Assembly: GCA_963722295.1 (NCBI GenBank)
Contig: CAVRLB010000006.1
Coordinates: 1-64,000, forward strand
Source of the DNA: Brooklawnia sp032229645
GTDB taxonomy: Bacteria; Actinomycetota; Actinomycetes; Propionibacteriales; Propionibacteriaceae
Direction of reading: 5' to 3'
DNA: 64,000 nucleotides
The notes under the pieces were generated by a model. It did no database searches. It saw only the letters and a list, made by a program, of their open reading frames with translations, and had not been told where the DNA came from. This document shows positions 46,252 to 54,179 of the stretch, one piece after another. Each line of letters opens with the position of its first letter. The stretch's first letter is position 1. A program made the translations under genes and the position numbers.

Positions 46252-47517
46252 CTACTTCTTGAAGACCGAGGCATGGCCTTCAAGTTCGGCCACCGAGAAA
46301 CTCAGTTTGTCGGCCGTCACTTGATAGGCGATCGGAATGGGATTGCAGCCACCTTCGAAACCGATGGTCTGAATATTCATCATGACTCCGCAACGGGCGC
46401 AGATGACCTTGCCCTTGTCTTCGTAATAGCCGGAGGGACCGCAGATCTCGCAGGCATCCAGGCCTGTTCCGAAGGCGACCTCGTTCTTCTTGATGGCGAG
46501 GAACCGCACCTCGGTGTTGTCGGACGCCTGGTAGGCGAAACGGTGCAGGTGGCCATCGCTGACCAGTTCGCGCGAGACCGTGACGGATTCTCCTTCGAGC
46601 GCGGACGGTTCGATCGGCGATAGCTCGGGCACGTATTCGGCCCGCCGTTTGCCTTCGGTCAGGGTCGCGGCAAAGACCGCCCCGCCGATGACCGATAGCG
46701 CCAGGAACTTGCGACGGGAGATCTGATCGGCCTTGTGCAGCCGTACCTGGGCGGGATTGACCAGCTTGCCGCGGGGATGCGTCCACACTGCGACGACGCC
46801 GGGAACCGCGATCAGAATGGCCAGCCAGAGTTGGGTGGTCGCCTCATGCGCCTGGATCCACAGCACCCAGTCGAAGATGGTGTTGCTCTTGGGTACCATC
46901 CGCCGGGCGGCGAACTGCTGGTAGAGCAGCACCGCGCGCGGGCCGATCATCGCTATGAACACGATCGTGGTGATCGCGGTGCGCACGTACCACGGCACTC
47001 TGGCCGCGGAAACCACGTACCCCCACGACGCGATGATGACCAGCACGGTACCGAGCGCATAGCCGGCGAGCCGCAGCAGGCTCTGGGTTTCGGCGAAGCT
47101 CGAACCCATCGGGACGATGGCGTCGATGTTGAAGAAGTAGGTGAATCCGTAGAAGACCGACGTGGCCAGCAGTGCGGCCAACGCCGTGACGGTCAGGAAA
47201 CGATGGTGCCAGCCCTGGTCGATGTCATGCAGATCGCGGTCGCGGAAGATCCACACCGCCACCAAGAAGACGATGACGGCAAGAAGGGTGAGGGGGCCGA
47301 CGATCGCGTTGAATGTCGGTACGTTGATGTGGGTGGTGTTGAGGCGCAGCCAGGCGATGAGCGCGGCGATGACCAGACCTGTCGCAGCGACGATCCAGGT
47401 GATGCGCGCCAGCGTGCGGCGCTGCCGCGGCGAATATGCCCGGGCGGCGAGCAGAATCGAAACCGCCAGGCATAGCGGCAGTGCGCTTTGAATCGATATG
47501 ACGAACAGTTCCAGCAT
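46252..47517 (-). CDS. DUF2318-domain iron-sulfur/metal-binding membrane protein
   Basis: The 421-residue protein has about eight membrane helices, an SRRKFLALSVIGG segment near residue 266 like a twin-arginine anchor, and a C-terminal extracytoplasmic DUF2318 domain. That domain has CEIC near 354 and CARCGVMMNIQTIG near 372, ending GGCNPIP. This arrangement matches the Cj1660/FetB-like protein found next to P19 and FTR1 in ferrous-iron uptake loci, where it is thought to handle electrons or iron. The ATG at 47517 starts at the first helix; the longer upstream frame crosses the promoter. A DtxR-like box lies upstream, and the permease follows by six bases. Confidence 0.85.
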   Translation of the reverse strand: MLELFVISIQSALPLCLAVSILLAARAYSPRQRRTLARITWIVAATGLVIAALIAWLRLNTTHINVPTFNAIVGPLTLLAVIVFLVAVWIFRDRDLHDIDQGWHHRFLTVTALAALLATSVFYGFTYFFNIDAIVPMGSSFAETQSLLRLAGYALGTVLVIIASWGYVVSAARVPWYVRTAITTIVFIAMIGPRAVLLYQQFAARRMVPKSNTIFDWVLWIQAHEATTQLWLAILIAVPGVVAVWTHPRGKLVNPAQVRLHKADQISRRKFLALSVIGGAVFAATLTEGKRRAEYVPELSPIEPSALEGESVTVSRELVSDGHLHRFAYQASDNTEVRFLAIKKNEVAFGTGLDACEICGPSGYYEDKGKVICARCGVMMNIQTIGFEGGCNPIPIAYQVTADKLSFSVAELEGHASVFKK

Positions 47518-47609
47518 GGTCTGGTGTCCGATCCACCTTTCGGTTGCGGGGCTTCGGCTGCGTCCACTCAATGCGGACGACACCGCGGCCACTCCGAGAT
47601 TTTCACCCG

Positions 47610-47628
47610 GAAGGTTAGCCTAAGCGAC
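47610..47628. promoter_or_regulatory. DtxR/IdeR-like iron box before the DUF2318 gene
   Basis: GAAGGTTAGCCTAAGCGAC matches 14 of 19 positions of the DtxR/IdeR consensus, including the entire AGGTTAGCCTAA core. It lies about 93 bases upstream of the DUF2318 start and just past the hairpin behind the P19 gene, so it would control an internal promoter under iron repression. Confidence 0.75.
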
Positions 47629-47629
47629 C

Positions 47630-47678
47630 GTGCGGATAGCCCGGCAGCCGGGGTGACGGCTCCCGGAGCTATCCGCAC
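47630..47678 (-). terminator. Hairpin after the P19-like gene
   Basis: GTGCGGATAGC (47630-47640) and GCTATCCGCAC (47668-47678) form a perfect 11-base-pair stem with a further internal GC arm. It starts ten bases past the P19 stop (minus strand). No T-tract follows; partial read-through into the DUF2318-ABC part of the operon is likely. Confidence 0.6.
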
Positions 47679-47687
47679 AAGACTTGA

Positions 47688-48320
47688 TCAGATGAGCTGG
47701 CCGTCCCATTGCCAGTTCTGGAACTCGAAGGTCAGCGGCTCGGTCCAGAAGCGGCCCTTGACGCCCGAGGAGTCCTTGCCGGTGTGCAGCATGAACTGGT
47801 CGGCCGGCGAGCCGATCGTGACGACCACGTCGTAGTTGCCGGGAGCCAGTTTGATGTTGTTGCCGTAATGCGGGCCGTCGGAGGCGATCATCGGCATCAT
47901 GGTGCCCAGATCTTCGACAGCACCGGTGTCCTTGTTGGTGGCAACGGCGGTGACGTCGAGGTACGGCAGGAACTGGTCGGCCTCGTAGCCCCACTCGGTG
48001 GCCTTCTCGTTGGTCGCGACATCGACCTCGAAGTGCATATCGGATTCGGAGGCGGCCGGCATGGCCATGGTGCCGTGCTCCATGTCGACGGCCTGGAAGT
48101 AGACCAGGTCGACGGTCAGGGCGTCGTTGGTCTGGGGGCCGGAATCGCCGACGGGCAGTTCATTGATGCCGGCAGTGTCCTTGGTCTGCTCCGCGGTGCT
48201 CGCGGCAGTTGCATCATCCGCGCTGCTGCTGGAGCTGGAACTGGTGCTATCGCCGCCGCAGGCGGCCAGCGAGAACGCCAGGCCGATCGCGGCGATGAAG
48301 GCCAGGGGCTTCTTGTTCAC
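47688..48320 (-). CDS. P19/Tpd-family iron-binding lipoprotein
   Basis: The 210-residue protein has a lipobox SLAAC (Cys21), a Ser-rich linker, then the P19 beta-sandwich. Candidate metal ligands sit in VDMEHGTMAMP, SDMHFEVDV, DGPHYGNNIKL and QFMLHTGKD. P19 proteins bind copper and iron and supply Fe2+ to the FTR1 permease. The GTG start at 48320 follows AAAGG at nine bases; the longer frame upstream overlaps FTR1. It begins 17 bases after the FTR1 stop and is followed by a strong hairpin, a second iron box and the DUF2318 gene. Confidence 0.9.
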   Translation of the reverse strand: MNKKPLAFIAAIGLAFSLAACGGDSTSSSSSSSADDATAASTAEQTKDTAGINELPVGDSGPQTNDALTVDLVYFQAVDMEHGTMAMPAASESDMHFEVDVATNEKATEWGYEADQFLPYLDVTAVATNKDTGAVEDLGTMMPMIASDGPHYGNNIKLAPGNYDVVVTIGSPADQFMLHTGKDSSGVKGRFWTEPLTFEFQNWQWDGQLI

Positions 48321-48337
48321 CTTCGGTTTCCTTTCAC

Positions 48338-49948
48338 TTATTCTGCGTTGACAGCGGAGGCTTGGACGGCCTCCGGCTGCCTGTCTGACTTGGCTTTCCG
48401 GGATTGGACGACGCCAAGGGCCACCACGATGGCGGCGACAATGAGCTGGACGAGCAAGGTCTCCACGGTTGGATACACGCCCAGCAACGTGATCTGCGGG
48501 ACTCCGGGCACGGGGGTGGCGGAGATCAAGGTGGCGTCCTGGAACTCCTTGATGGCGCCGCCGGCAATGGTGACCGCCAGCACGCCGAGCAAGATCGACA
48601 TCGCCTTGAAGAACTGACCGATCGGCAACCTCAGGCCGAAGACCCAGACCAGCAGGAAGAGGATGGCAAGCACGACGACCGCAGCGCCGACGCCCATCCA
48701 GATCTTCGCGTAGTCTCCTCCGGTGCGCGCGCCGGCCAGGATCGGCGAGAAGAAGAGGATCGTCTCGGCGCCCTCTCGCAGCACGGCGAGGAAAGCCACC
48801 GAGGCTAGGGCGAAGACTCCGCCCGACGCCACCGAGGCGCCCGCAGACTTCTTGATATAGGCCTGCCAGTCGGAGGCATGCGACTTGGAGTGGATCCATT
48901 GGGACACCCAGATCAGCATGATGACGGCGAGCAGGCCGGTGATGCCTTCCAGCAGCTCCTGGCTGAGTCCGGTGGTGGCCGAACTGGTCAGCCTGGTGAA
49001 CAACAGGGCAAGCGCAGCGGACACGACCAGCGCGCCGACGACACCCACCAAGATGCCCACCAGTTGGTCCTTGCGGCCGGCCTTCTTCGCATAGGTGACG
49101 ACGGCGGCGACCACCAGCAGAGCCTCGGCGCCTTCGCGCAGCAGGATCAGGAAGGCCGCGAAGAAGCCGCTCCAGCCGAGTTCGGTCTTCGAGGTGAGCT
49201 CGTCGATCTGCTTGGCGTCCTCGGTGATCTTGGCCGCCAGGTCGTCGGCGGTCGCGTCGTACTCGTCGACCGACACCGCGCCTGCCTTGCCGTCCTGACG
49301 CAGCTGAGTGAACAGCGTCTCCAACTGGCTGACCCGCGCCTGCCCCAGATACGAGATGGAGGCCTTCTCGAGGCCGTCGGCCTCGTAGTGAGCCAGATAG
49401 GCGTCGCGTGCGGCGTTGGCGGCCGCGTCGTGGTCACCTGCCCGGTATGCAGCCTTCGCGTCGTTCAGCTTCTCGATGATGCGCGCCCCGACTCGTGTCC
49501 ACTGGTCACTGAGTTCGGGGGTGCCGATCATCTCGTCGATGTCGGCGCTCAGCATCTGCAAGGTGGTGCCCACGGCCTGGTCGACGTCGACCTGCGGGGC
49601 GCCGTCCCTGGTGAGCTGGCGAATCGAGAGCAGCTGCGCGACGAAGGCGTCGGCGCGCTCATCGCCCAGCCGGTGATTGATCTGGGCCTCGAGGCCAGTG
49701 ACCTGATAGATCTCGTAGTACGCCTGCCGGATGGAACGCTCGACGCCCTCCTGATCCTGGGCCTCGTATTGGCCGGGGATCTGCTCGATGACGCTGGACA
49801 TCTGGTCGCCGACCTTGGTCCAGTCGGTCTCGTCGGCATGCGCGGACGCGTTGGTCAGCATCGGGAAGATCGCACCCAGGCAGCAGAGCAGCAGGAGTAC
49901 CCGCGTCCAAGGTGAGGACAGCCACGAGCGTGTCGCCAAAGTGTTCAC
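48338..49948 (-). CDS. FTR1-family iron permease (FetM/EfeU-like)
   Basis: The 536-residue protein has an N-terminal signal (residues 1-37), a helical extracytoplasmic domain to about 260 and a seven-helix permease domain. Two LREGAE motifs (near 268 and 390) carry the Glu pairs that conduct iron. The long N-terminal domain matches FetM-type permeases paired with P19. The start is a GTG with only a weak AGAAAG ribosome site. Two tandem copies of TGATCAGGAT upstream (49959 and 49978) include a DtxR-like box. It heads the iron operon. Confidence 0.92.
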   Translation of the reverse strand: MNTLATRSWLSSPWTRVLLLLCCLGAIFPMLTNASAHADETDWTKVGDQMSSVIEQIPGQYEAQDQEGVERSIRQAYYEIYQVTGLEAQINHRLGDERADAFVAQLLSIRQLTRDGAPQVDVDQAVGTTLQMLSADIDEMIGTPELSDQWTRVGARIIEKLNDAKAAYRAGDHDAAANAARDAYLAHYEADGLEKASISYLGQARVSQLETLFTQLRQDGKAGAVSVDEYDATADDLAAKITEDAKQIDELTSKTELGWSGFFAAFLILLREGAEALLVVAAVVTYAKKAGRKDQLVGILVGVVGALVVSAALALLFTRLTSSATTGLSQELLEGITGLLAVIMLIWVSQWIHSKSHASDWQAYIKKSAGASVASGGVFALASVAFLAVLREGAETILFFSPILAGARTGGDYAKIWMGVGAAVVVLAILFLLVWVFGLRLPIGQFFKAMSILLGVLAVTIAGGAIKEFQDATLISATPVPGVPQITLLGVYPTVETLLVQLIVAAIVVALGVVQSRKAKSDRQPEAVQASAVNAE

Positions 49949-49980
49949 GTCGACTTTCTGATCAGGATGATTAAGCGTGA

Positions 49981-49999
49981 TCAGGATAGCCTTAGCTAC
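49981..49999. promoter_or_regulatory. DtxR/IdeR-like iron box before FTR1
   Basis: TCAGGATAGCCTTAGCTAC matches 14 of 19 consensus positions. It is the second of two 19-base-spaced repeats that begin TGATCAGGAT; the first (49959-49977) is a degenerate version. Tandem sites suggest cooperative binding of the iron repressor. Confidence 0.75.
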
Positions 50000-50111
50000 T
50001 TTTCAGCGGAACACCGGGGCACCGATTTTTCACTCCGGCTCGTAATAAAAATCTCTGACTAGGTAAGACAGGTCAAACCCGACAACGGAGCCGAGTTCAC
50101 CAGCTGGACAA

Positions 50112-50208
50112 CCGCGTGATTCCGGGCCGCGGAGAGGTCACGGAATCACGCGTGGTGGTGGTTGCCGGGAAGAGAGCCTATTGGTTCGGCGAACGACGGC
50201 AACCACCA
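50112..50208. terminator. Two tandem strong hairpins downstream of the nuclease gene
   Basis: CGCGTGATTCCG (50113-50124) pairs with CGGAATCACGCG (50141-50152), and TGGTGGTTGCCG (50156-50167) pairs with CGGCAACCACCA (50197-50208). They lie about 44 bases past the minus-strand nuclease stop. No U-tract follows either, so termination strength is uncertain. Confidence 0.5.
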
Positions 50209-50251
50209 GCACGCCGCACAACAGCAGGACGGGATCAACAGGGACCCAGGC

Positions 50252-51655
50252 TCAGAGCCGGACGACCTCCCCCATCTCCGGCACCACGGCAAGGATCCCC
50301 AGCTCGCTCTTGATGCGTCTGGCCAGTGCCTTGGCCGAATCGGGTTCGCCATGCACGCAGTAGGCGGTCTGCGGACGCGGGCTCATCTCGGCGAGCCAGT
50401 CGATCAGATCGGACGCATCGGCGTGCACACTGAACTCGTCGTCCTGCAGAATCTCGGCCTTGACCGGAATGTAGCGGCCGTACATCTTCAGTTCGGTGGC
50501 TCCGTCGACCAGCATCCGTCCACGGGTGCCCGGGGCCTGGAAGCCGGTGAAAACGACCGCGTTCTTGCGGTCGCCCAGCATGTGTTCGAGGTGATGGACG
50601 ACGCGTCCGCCGGTGGCCATGCCCGACGACGAGATGATGATCGACGGCTGAAATGGCTTGTTGAGCGCGATCGAGTCTTCCTTGCTGCGAGCCTCGCGAA
50701 GAGTCGGCAGGTGGATGAAGCGGCGTCCGGCGAACTCGGGGCCGATCTCGTCGGCCATCGCCGGATCGCAGTAGACATCCAGCGCCGCCAGGCCCATCGG
50801 CGAGTTCGCCCAGATCGGGATGTCATCGGGGATGCGCCCGGATTCCATCAACTGCTGCAACGTCAGCAGCACGAGCTCGGTGCGGTCGACTGCGAAGGCC
50901 GGGATCAGCACATTGCCGCCGCGGGCGATCGTCCGCGAGATCAGGTCGGCGAACGCCTCGTGCGGGATCTCGGGATCCGGATGCTCGCGATCGCCGTAGG
51001 TCGATTCGATCAGCACGGTCCGGGCGCCCATCGGCACCTCACGGTCCGCCAGCACCGGATGGTGATGGCGTCCGAGATCGCCCGAGAAGACCACCGCGTT
51101 GTCCGTCGTCTCGTCGTCCCCGCTCCAGACCCGGATCGACACCGCGCCGAGGATGTGACCGGCCCGCCACAGCCGCATGGACAGTCCACGGCCTAGGTCT
51201 ATCGGCTGGTGGGCCTCGACCGCTCGAAACAGCGGCAGGGTGGCTTCGACGTCGTCGATGTCGTAGAGCGGCAGCGGGTTGGCATGCCTCGACCAGCCGT
51301 CGCGGCGGGCGTCCTCGGCCTCGTTCTGCTGCAGATGCGCGGCATCGCGCAGCACGATCTCGGCGAGCCGGATGGTGCCCTCGGTGGCATGGACGGGACC
51401 GCGGAATCCCTGCTTGACAAGGCGCGGCAGGTAGCCGACGTGGTCCATGTGGGCATGCGTGAGCACAATCGCGTCGATACTCGACGGATCTGTCGGGAAC
51501 GGGGCCCAGTTCTGCTCACGCAGCTGCTTGGGCCCCTGGAACATCCCGGCGTCGACCAGGACGCGGCGCTGACCGCCATGAGTCAGCAGGTACTTCGAAC
51601 CCGTGACGGTCCGGGCCGCCCCGAGGAAGGTCACAGACAGATGATCGTTCGCCAT
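50252..51655 (-). CDS. Beta-CASP metallo-beta-lactamase-fold RNA nuclease
   Basis: The 467-residue protein has the MBL zinc motif LTHAHMDHVGYLP near residue 65, VFSGDLGRHHHPVL near 178, the beta-CASP insert, and the C-terminal HADASDLIDWL and CVHGE segments (RMMBL). This is the KH-less CPSF/YSH1-like bacterial group with exonuclease or endonuclease activity on RNA. The longer upstream frame lacks homology, so the ATG at 51655 was used; the region ATGGCGAACGATCAT begins the conserved domain. It is cytoplasmic. It follows serS by 67 bases, a likely shared or independent short transcript. Confidence 0.88.
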   Translation of the reverse strand: MANDHLSVTFLGAARTVTGSKYLLTHGGQRRVLVDAGMFQGPKQLREQNWAPFPTDPSSIDAIVLTHAHMDHVGYLPRLVKQGFRGPVHATEGTIRLAEIVLRDAAHLQQNEAEDARRDGWSRHANPLPLYDIDDVEATLPLFRAVEAHQPIDLGRGLSMRLWRAGHILGAVSIRVWSGDDETTDNAVVFSGDLGRHHHPVLADREVPMGARTVLIESTYGDREHPDPEIPHEAFADLISRTIARGGNVLIPAFAVDRTELVLLTLQQLMESGRIPDDIPIWANSPMGLAALDVYCDPAMADEIGPEFAGRRFIHLPTLREARSKEDSIALNKPFQPSIIISSSGMATGGRVVHHLEHMLGDRKNAVVFTGFQAPGTRGRMLVDGATELKMYGRYIPVKAEILQDDEFSVHADASDLIDWLAEMSPRPQTAYCVHGEPDSAKALARRIKSELGILAVVPEMGEVVRL

Positions 51656-51722
51656 ACGACTAGCTTCATCCCTGGCGGGGCGCTCCGGGCGACTTTCGGC
51701 GAAGACCGGATGTCGGCGAGGT

Positions 51723-52997
51723 TCAGCCGATGGGTTCGAAGACCTCGCGCCCACCCAGGTAACCACGAAGCACCTCGGGCACAGTGACCGAACCGTCTGC
51801 GTTCTGAAAGTTCTCCAGGATCATCAAGATCATCCGCGCCATCGCGCACAGTGTGCCGTTGAGAGTGGCCGCAGGTTTCGGGCCCTTCTCGTCGCGGTAG
51901 CGGATGCCGAGCCGGCGGGCCTGGAACTCGGTGCAGTTCGATGTCGAGGTGATCTCGCGGTAGCGCTGCTGGCTGGGCACCCAGCCATAGCAGTCGTACT
52001 TGCGGGCGGCGCTCAGACCGAGATCGCCGGAGGCAACGTCAAGCACCTCGAACGGGATACCGAGCGAGCCGATGAACTCCTTCTCGTAGCCGAGCAGCCG
52101 TTCGTGCTCGACCTCGGCGTCCTCCGGGCGGCAGTAGACGAACATCTCGAACTTGTCGAACCAGTGGACGCGGAAGATGCCGCGGGTGTCCTTGCCGTAG
52201 CTGCCTGCCTCGCGACGGTAGGCCGGGCTGAATCCGGCATAGCGGATCGGCAGCTTGGCGGCATCAAGGATCTCGTCCGAATGATAAGCGGCCAGCGGCA
52301 CCTCGGCGGTGCCGACCAGGTACAGGTCGTCGCGCTCCAGGCGGTAGACGTCCTCGGCCGCCTGGCCGAGGAATCCGGTGCCTTCCATCGCGCTGGGCTT
52401 GACCAGGGCCGGCGGGATCATCGGCTGGAAGCCCCACTCGAGCGCCTTGGTGAGCGCATGCTGCATCAGCGCGAATTCGAGCAGCGCACCGGGGCCGGTA
52501 AGAAAATAGAACCGCGAGCCGGAGACCTTGGCGCCACGCTCCATGTCGATGGCACCGATGATCTCGCCGATCTCCAAGTGATCGCGGACGGTGATGCCCT
52601 CGGCCTCGAAGTCGCGCGGGCTGCCGATGGTGTCGATGACGTAGAGGTCGTCCTCACCGCCGGTCGGGACGCCATCGATGACGATATTGCCGAAGCTCTT
52701 CATGACCTCGTCGAAACGGGCCTCCGCGGCGTCCACCTGAAGCTGGCGGGCCTTCACCTGGCCGGACAACTCCTTGGTGCGAGCCAGCAGTGCGGCCTTC
52801 TCGTCGCCCTTGGCGCGCGCGACCTGCGAACCCAGCGACTTCTGCTCGGCACGAGCCGATTCGAAGGCGCCGATGGCGGCACGGCGCGCCTCGTCGGCCT
52901 CAATCGCGGTATCCACCAACGCCACCGACTCCCCACGAGCCTGCTGAGAGCGGCGAAGACGGTCAGGATCGGTGCGCAGCACCTTCGGGTCGATCAT
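51723..52997 (-). CDS. serS: Seryl-tRNA synthetase
   Basis: The 424-residue enzyme has the N-terminal long coiled-coil arm (about residues 30-100) that holds tRNA-Ser, and class II motifs: GFQPMIPPALVKPSAM, the motif 2 segment AGFSPAYRREAGSYGKDTRGIFRVHWFDKFEM near 248-278, and motif 3 NGTLCAMARM near 378. It charges tRNA-Ser and tRNA-Sec. The ATG at 52997 matches the family's MIDPKVLR start; an upstream GTG/ATG frame is longer. No tRNA gene lies nearby. It is the only essential translation gene in the window. Confidence 0.97.
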   Translation of the reverse strand: MIDPKVLRTDPDRLRRSQQARGESVALVDTAIEADEARRAAIGAFESARAEQKSLGSQVARAKGDEKAALLARTKELSGQVKARQLQVDAAEARFDEVMKSFGNIVIDGVPTGGEDDLYVIDTIGSPRDFEAEGITVRDHLEIGEIIGAIDMERGAKVSGSRFYFLTGPGALLEFALMQHALTKALEWGFQPMIPPALVKPSAMEGTGFLGQAAEDVYRLERDDLYLVGTAEVPLAAYHSDEILDAAKLPIRYAGFSPAYRREAGSYGKDTRGIFRVHWFDKFEMFVYCRPEDAEVEHERLLGYEKEFIGSLGIPFEVLDVASGDLGLSAARKYDCYGWVPSQQRYREITSTSNCTEFQARRLGIRYRDEKGPKPAATLNGTLCAMARMILMILENFQNADGSVTVPEVLRGYLGGREVFEPIG

Positions 52998-53107
52998 GAG
53001 CCCAAGCCTAGCGAAATCGTCCGGACAACCCGCAGTGATCGCCAGTGGCAACACTGGTTCGCCGCTATCTCCTAGGCTGTAACCAAGCGTTCAGGAGAAA
53101 GTCACCC

Positions 53108-54037
53108 ATGCCAGCCGCCGTCACCGAATCCGCCGCCACCCGTCGGCGGGTGGCCGTCGTCTTCAACCCGATCAAGTTGGACGAAGACGTCTTCCGGCGG
53201 CTGGTCAGCGCCAAGGCGTTCGAACACGGCTGGGCCGAGCCGGCGCTGCTGCCGACCACGCTTGCCGATTCCGGTGAGGGCGCGACCAGGCTGGCGTTCG
53301 CTGCCGGCGCCGAGCTGATCCTCGCCGCCGGTGGCGACGGCACCGTGCGGGTGGTCACCACGACTCTGCGTGATACCGGTGTGGCAAGCGCGATCATCCC
53401 GGTCGGCACCGCGAATCTGCTCGCTCGCAATCTGGGCATTCCGCTCGATATCCCCCGTGCGCTCGACATCGCATTCACCGGTGAGTCACGCAAGATCGAC
53501 CTTGCACGCCTCGTGGTCGATGAGGACGAGGCGAACCCGGTCTTCTTCACGGGCATGGCCGGTGTCGGTTTCGATGCCGCACTGATGCGCGACACCGATG
53601 CCCGGCTCAAGAAGGCGGTCGGATCGGCCGCGTATCTCGTCGCGTTCGCCCAGCAGTTGGGCTACGCTCCGCGCCAAGTGCATTACCGAGTGGACGGCGG
53701 TGCGAGGGTACAGCGCAAAGCGGTGCTGGTGCTGGTCGGGAACACTCGCAGCCTGCAAGGCGGAATCGAGCTTTTCCCGAATGCGGTGGTCGACGACGGC
53801 AAGCTTGATCTCCTGCTCGCGTCTCCGCGCACGCTCGCCGGATGGGCCAGGGTTGCAGCGACCGTGGTCCACAAGCTGCACCGCGGGGAGGCCATCGAGT
53901 ATCACGCAGGCCGGAGCTTCGTCATCGACCTCGAATCGGACGCCCCTTGGGAGGTCGACGGGGACACCGAAGGAACCGGGCATCACTTCGAATTCAGCGT
54001 GCTGCCCGGCGCCTTGACGATCATCACCGGGCCGTGA
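53108..54037 (+). CDS. Diacylglycerol/lipid kinase family protein
   Basis: The 309-residue protein has the DAGK catalytic core: VVFNPIKLDEDVFRRL near residue 16, the GGDGTVRVV ATP-binding loop near 78, PVGTANLLARNLG near 102 and a C-terminal beta-sandwich with FPNAVVDDGKLDLLL. It resembles YegS/DgkB-type soluble lipid kinases, which phosphorylate diacylglycerol or other lipids at the membrane face. CAGGAGAAAG precedes the ATG at 53108. The convergent gap after it holds a REP-like hairpin. Confidence 0.9.
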   Translation: MPAAVTESAATRRRVAVVFNPIKLDEDVFRRLVSAKAFEHGWAEPALLPTTLADSGEGATRLAFAAGAELILAAGGDGTVRVVTTTLRDTGVASAIIPVGTANLLARNLGIPLDIPRALDIAFTGESRKIDLARLVVDEDEANPVFFTGMAGVGFDAALMRDTDARLKKAVGSAAYLVAFAQQLGYAPRQVHYRVDGGARVQRKAVLVLVGNTRSLQGGIELFPNAVVDDGKLDLLLASPRTLAGWARVAATVVHKLHRGEAIEYHAGRSFVIDLESDAPWEVDGDTEGTGHHFEFSVLPGALTIITGP

Positions 54038-54052
54038 GCCGGGCATGGGCCG

Positions 54053-54152
54053 ATAGCAGCTACCGGTTTGCACACCCTCCCGACAGCAGCCACCGGAATG
54101 CGCAGCAGCTACCGAGCTTCCGCTAGACGCTGCTGTTTCCGGCAGCCGCTAT
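54053..54152. repeat. REP-like nested inverted repeat, copy 2
   Basis: ATAGCAGCT (54053-54061) and AGCCGCTAT (54144-54152) bound a 100-base element with three further GC[TC]ACCG units and a GCAGC/GCTGC inner arm. It shares end sequences with the copy at 10532-10601, and like it lies between convergent genes. Confidence 0.55.
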
Positions 54153-54179
54153 CACGCAAGGACCGAGCGGTGGTCCCTT

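Larger units (their letters stand above)
49949..50251. other. Gap between FTR1 and the beta-CASP nuclease gene
   Basis: The stretch holds the iron-operon promoter (near 49959-49999), an AT-richer block at about 50025-50060 that could hold another promoter, and two strong tandem hairpins at 50112-50208. No protein frame is convincing. Confidence 0.5.
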
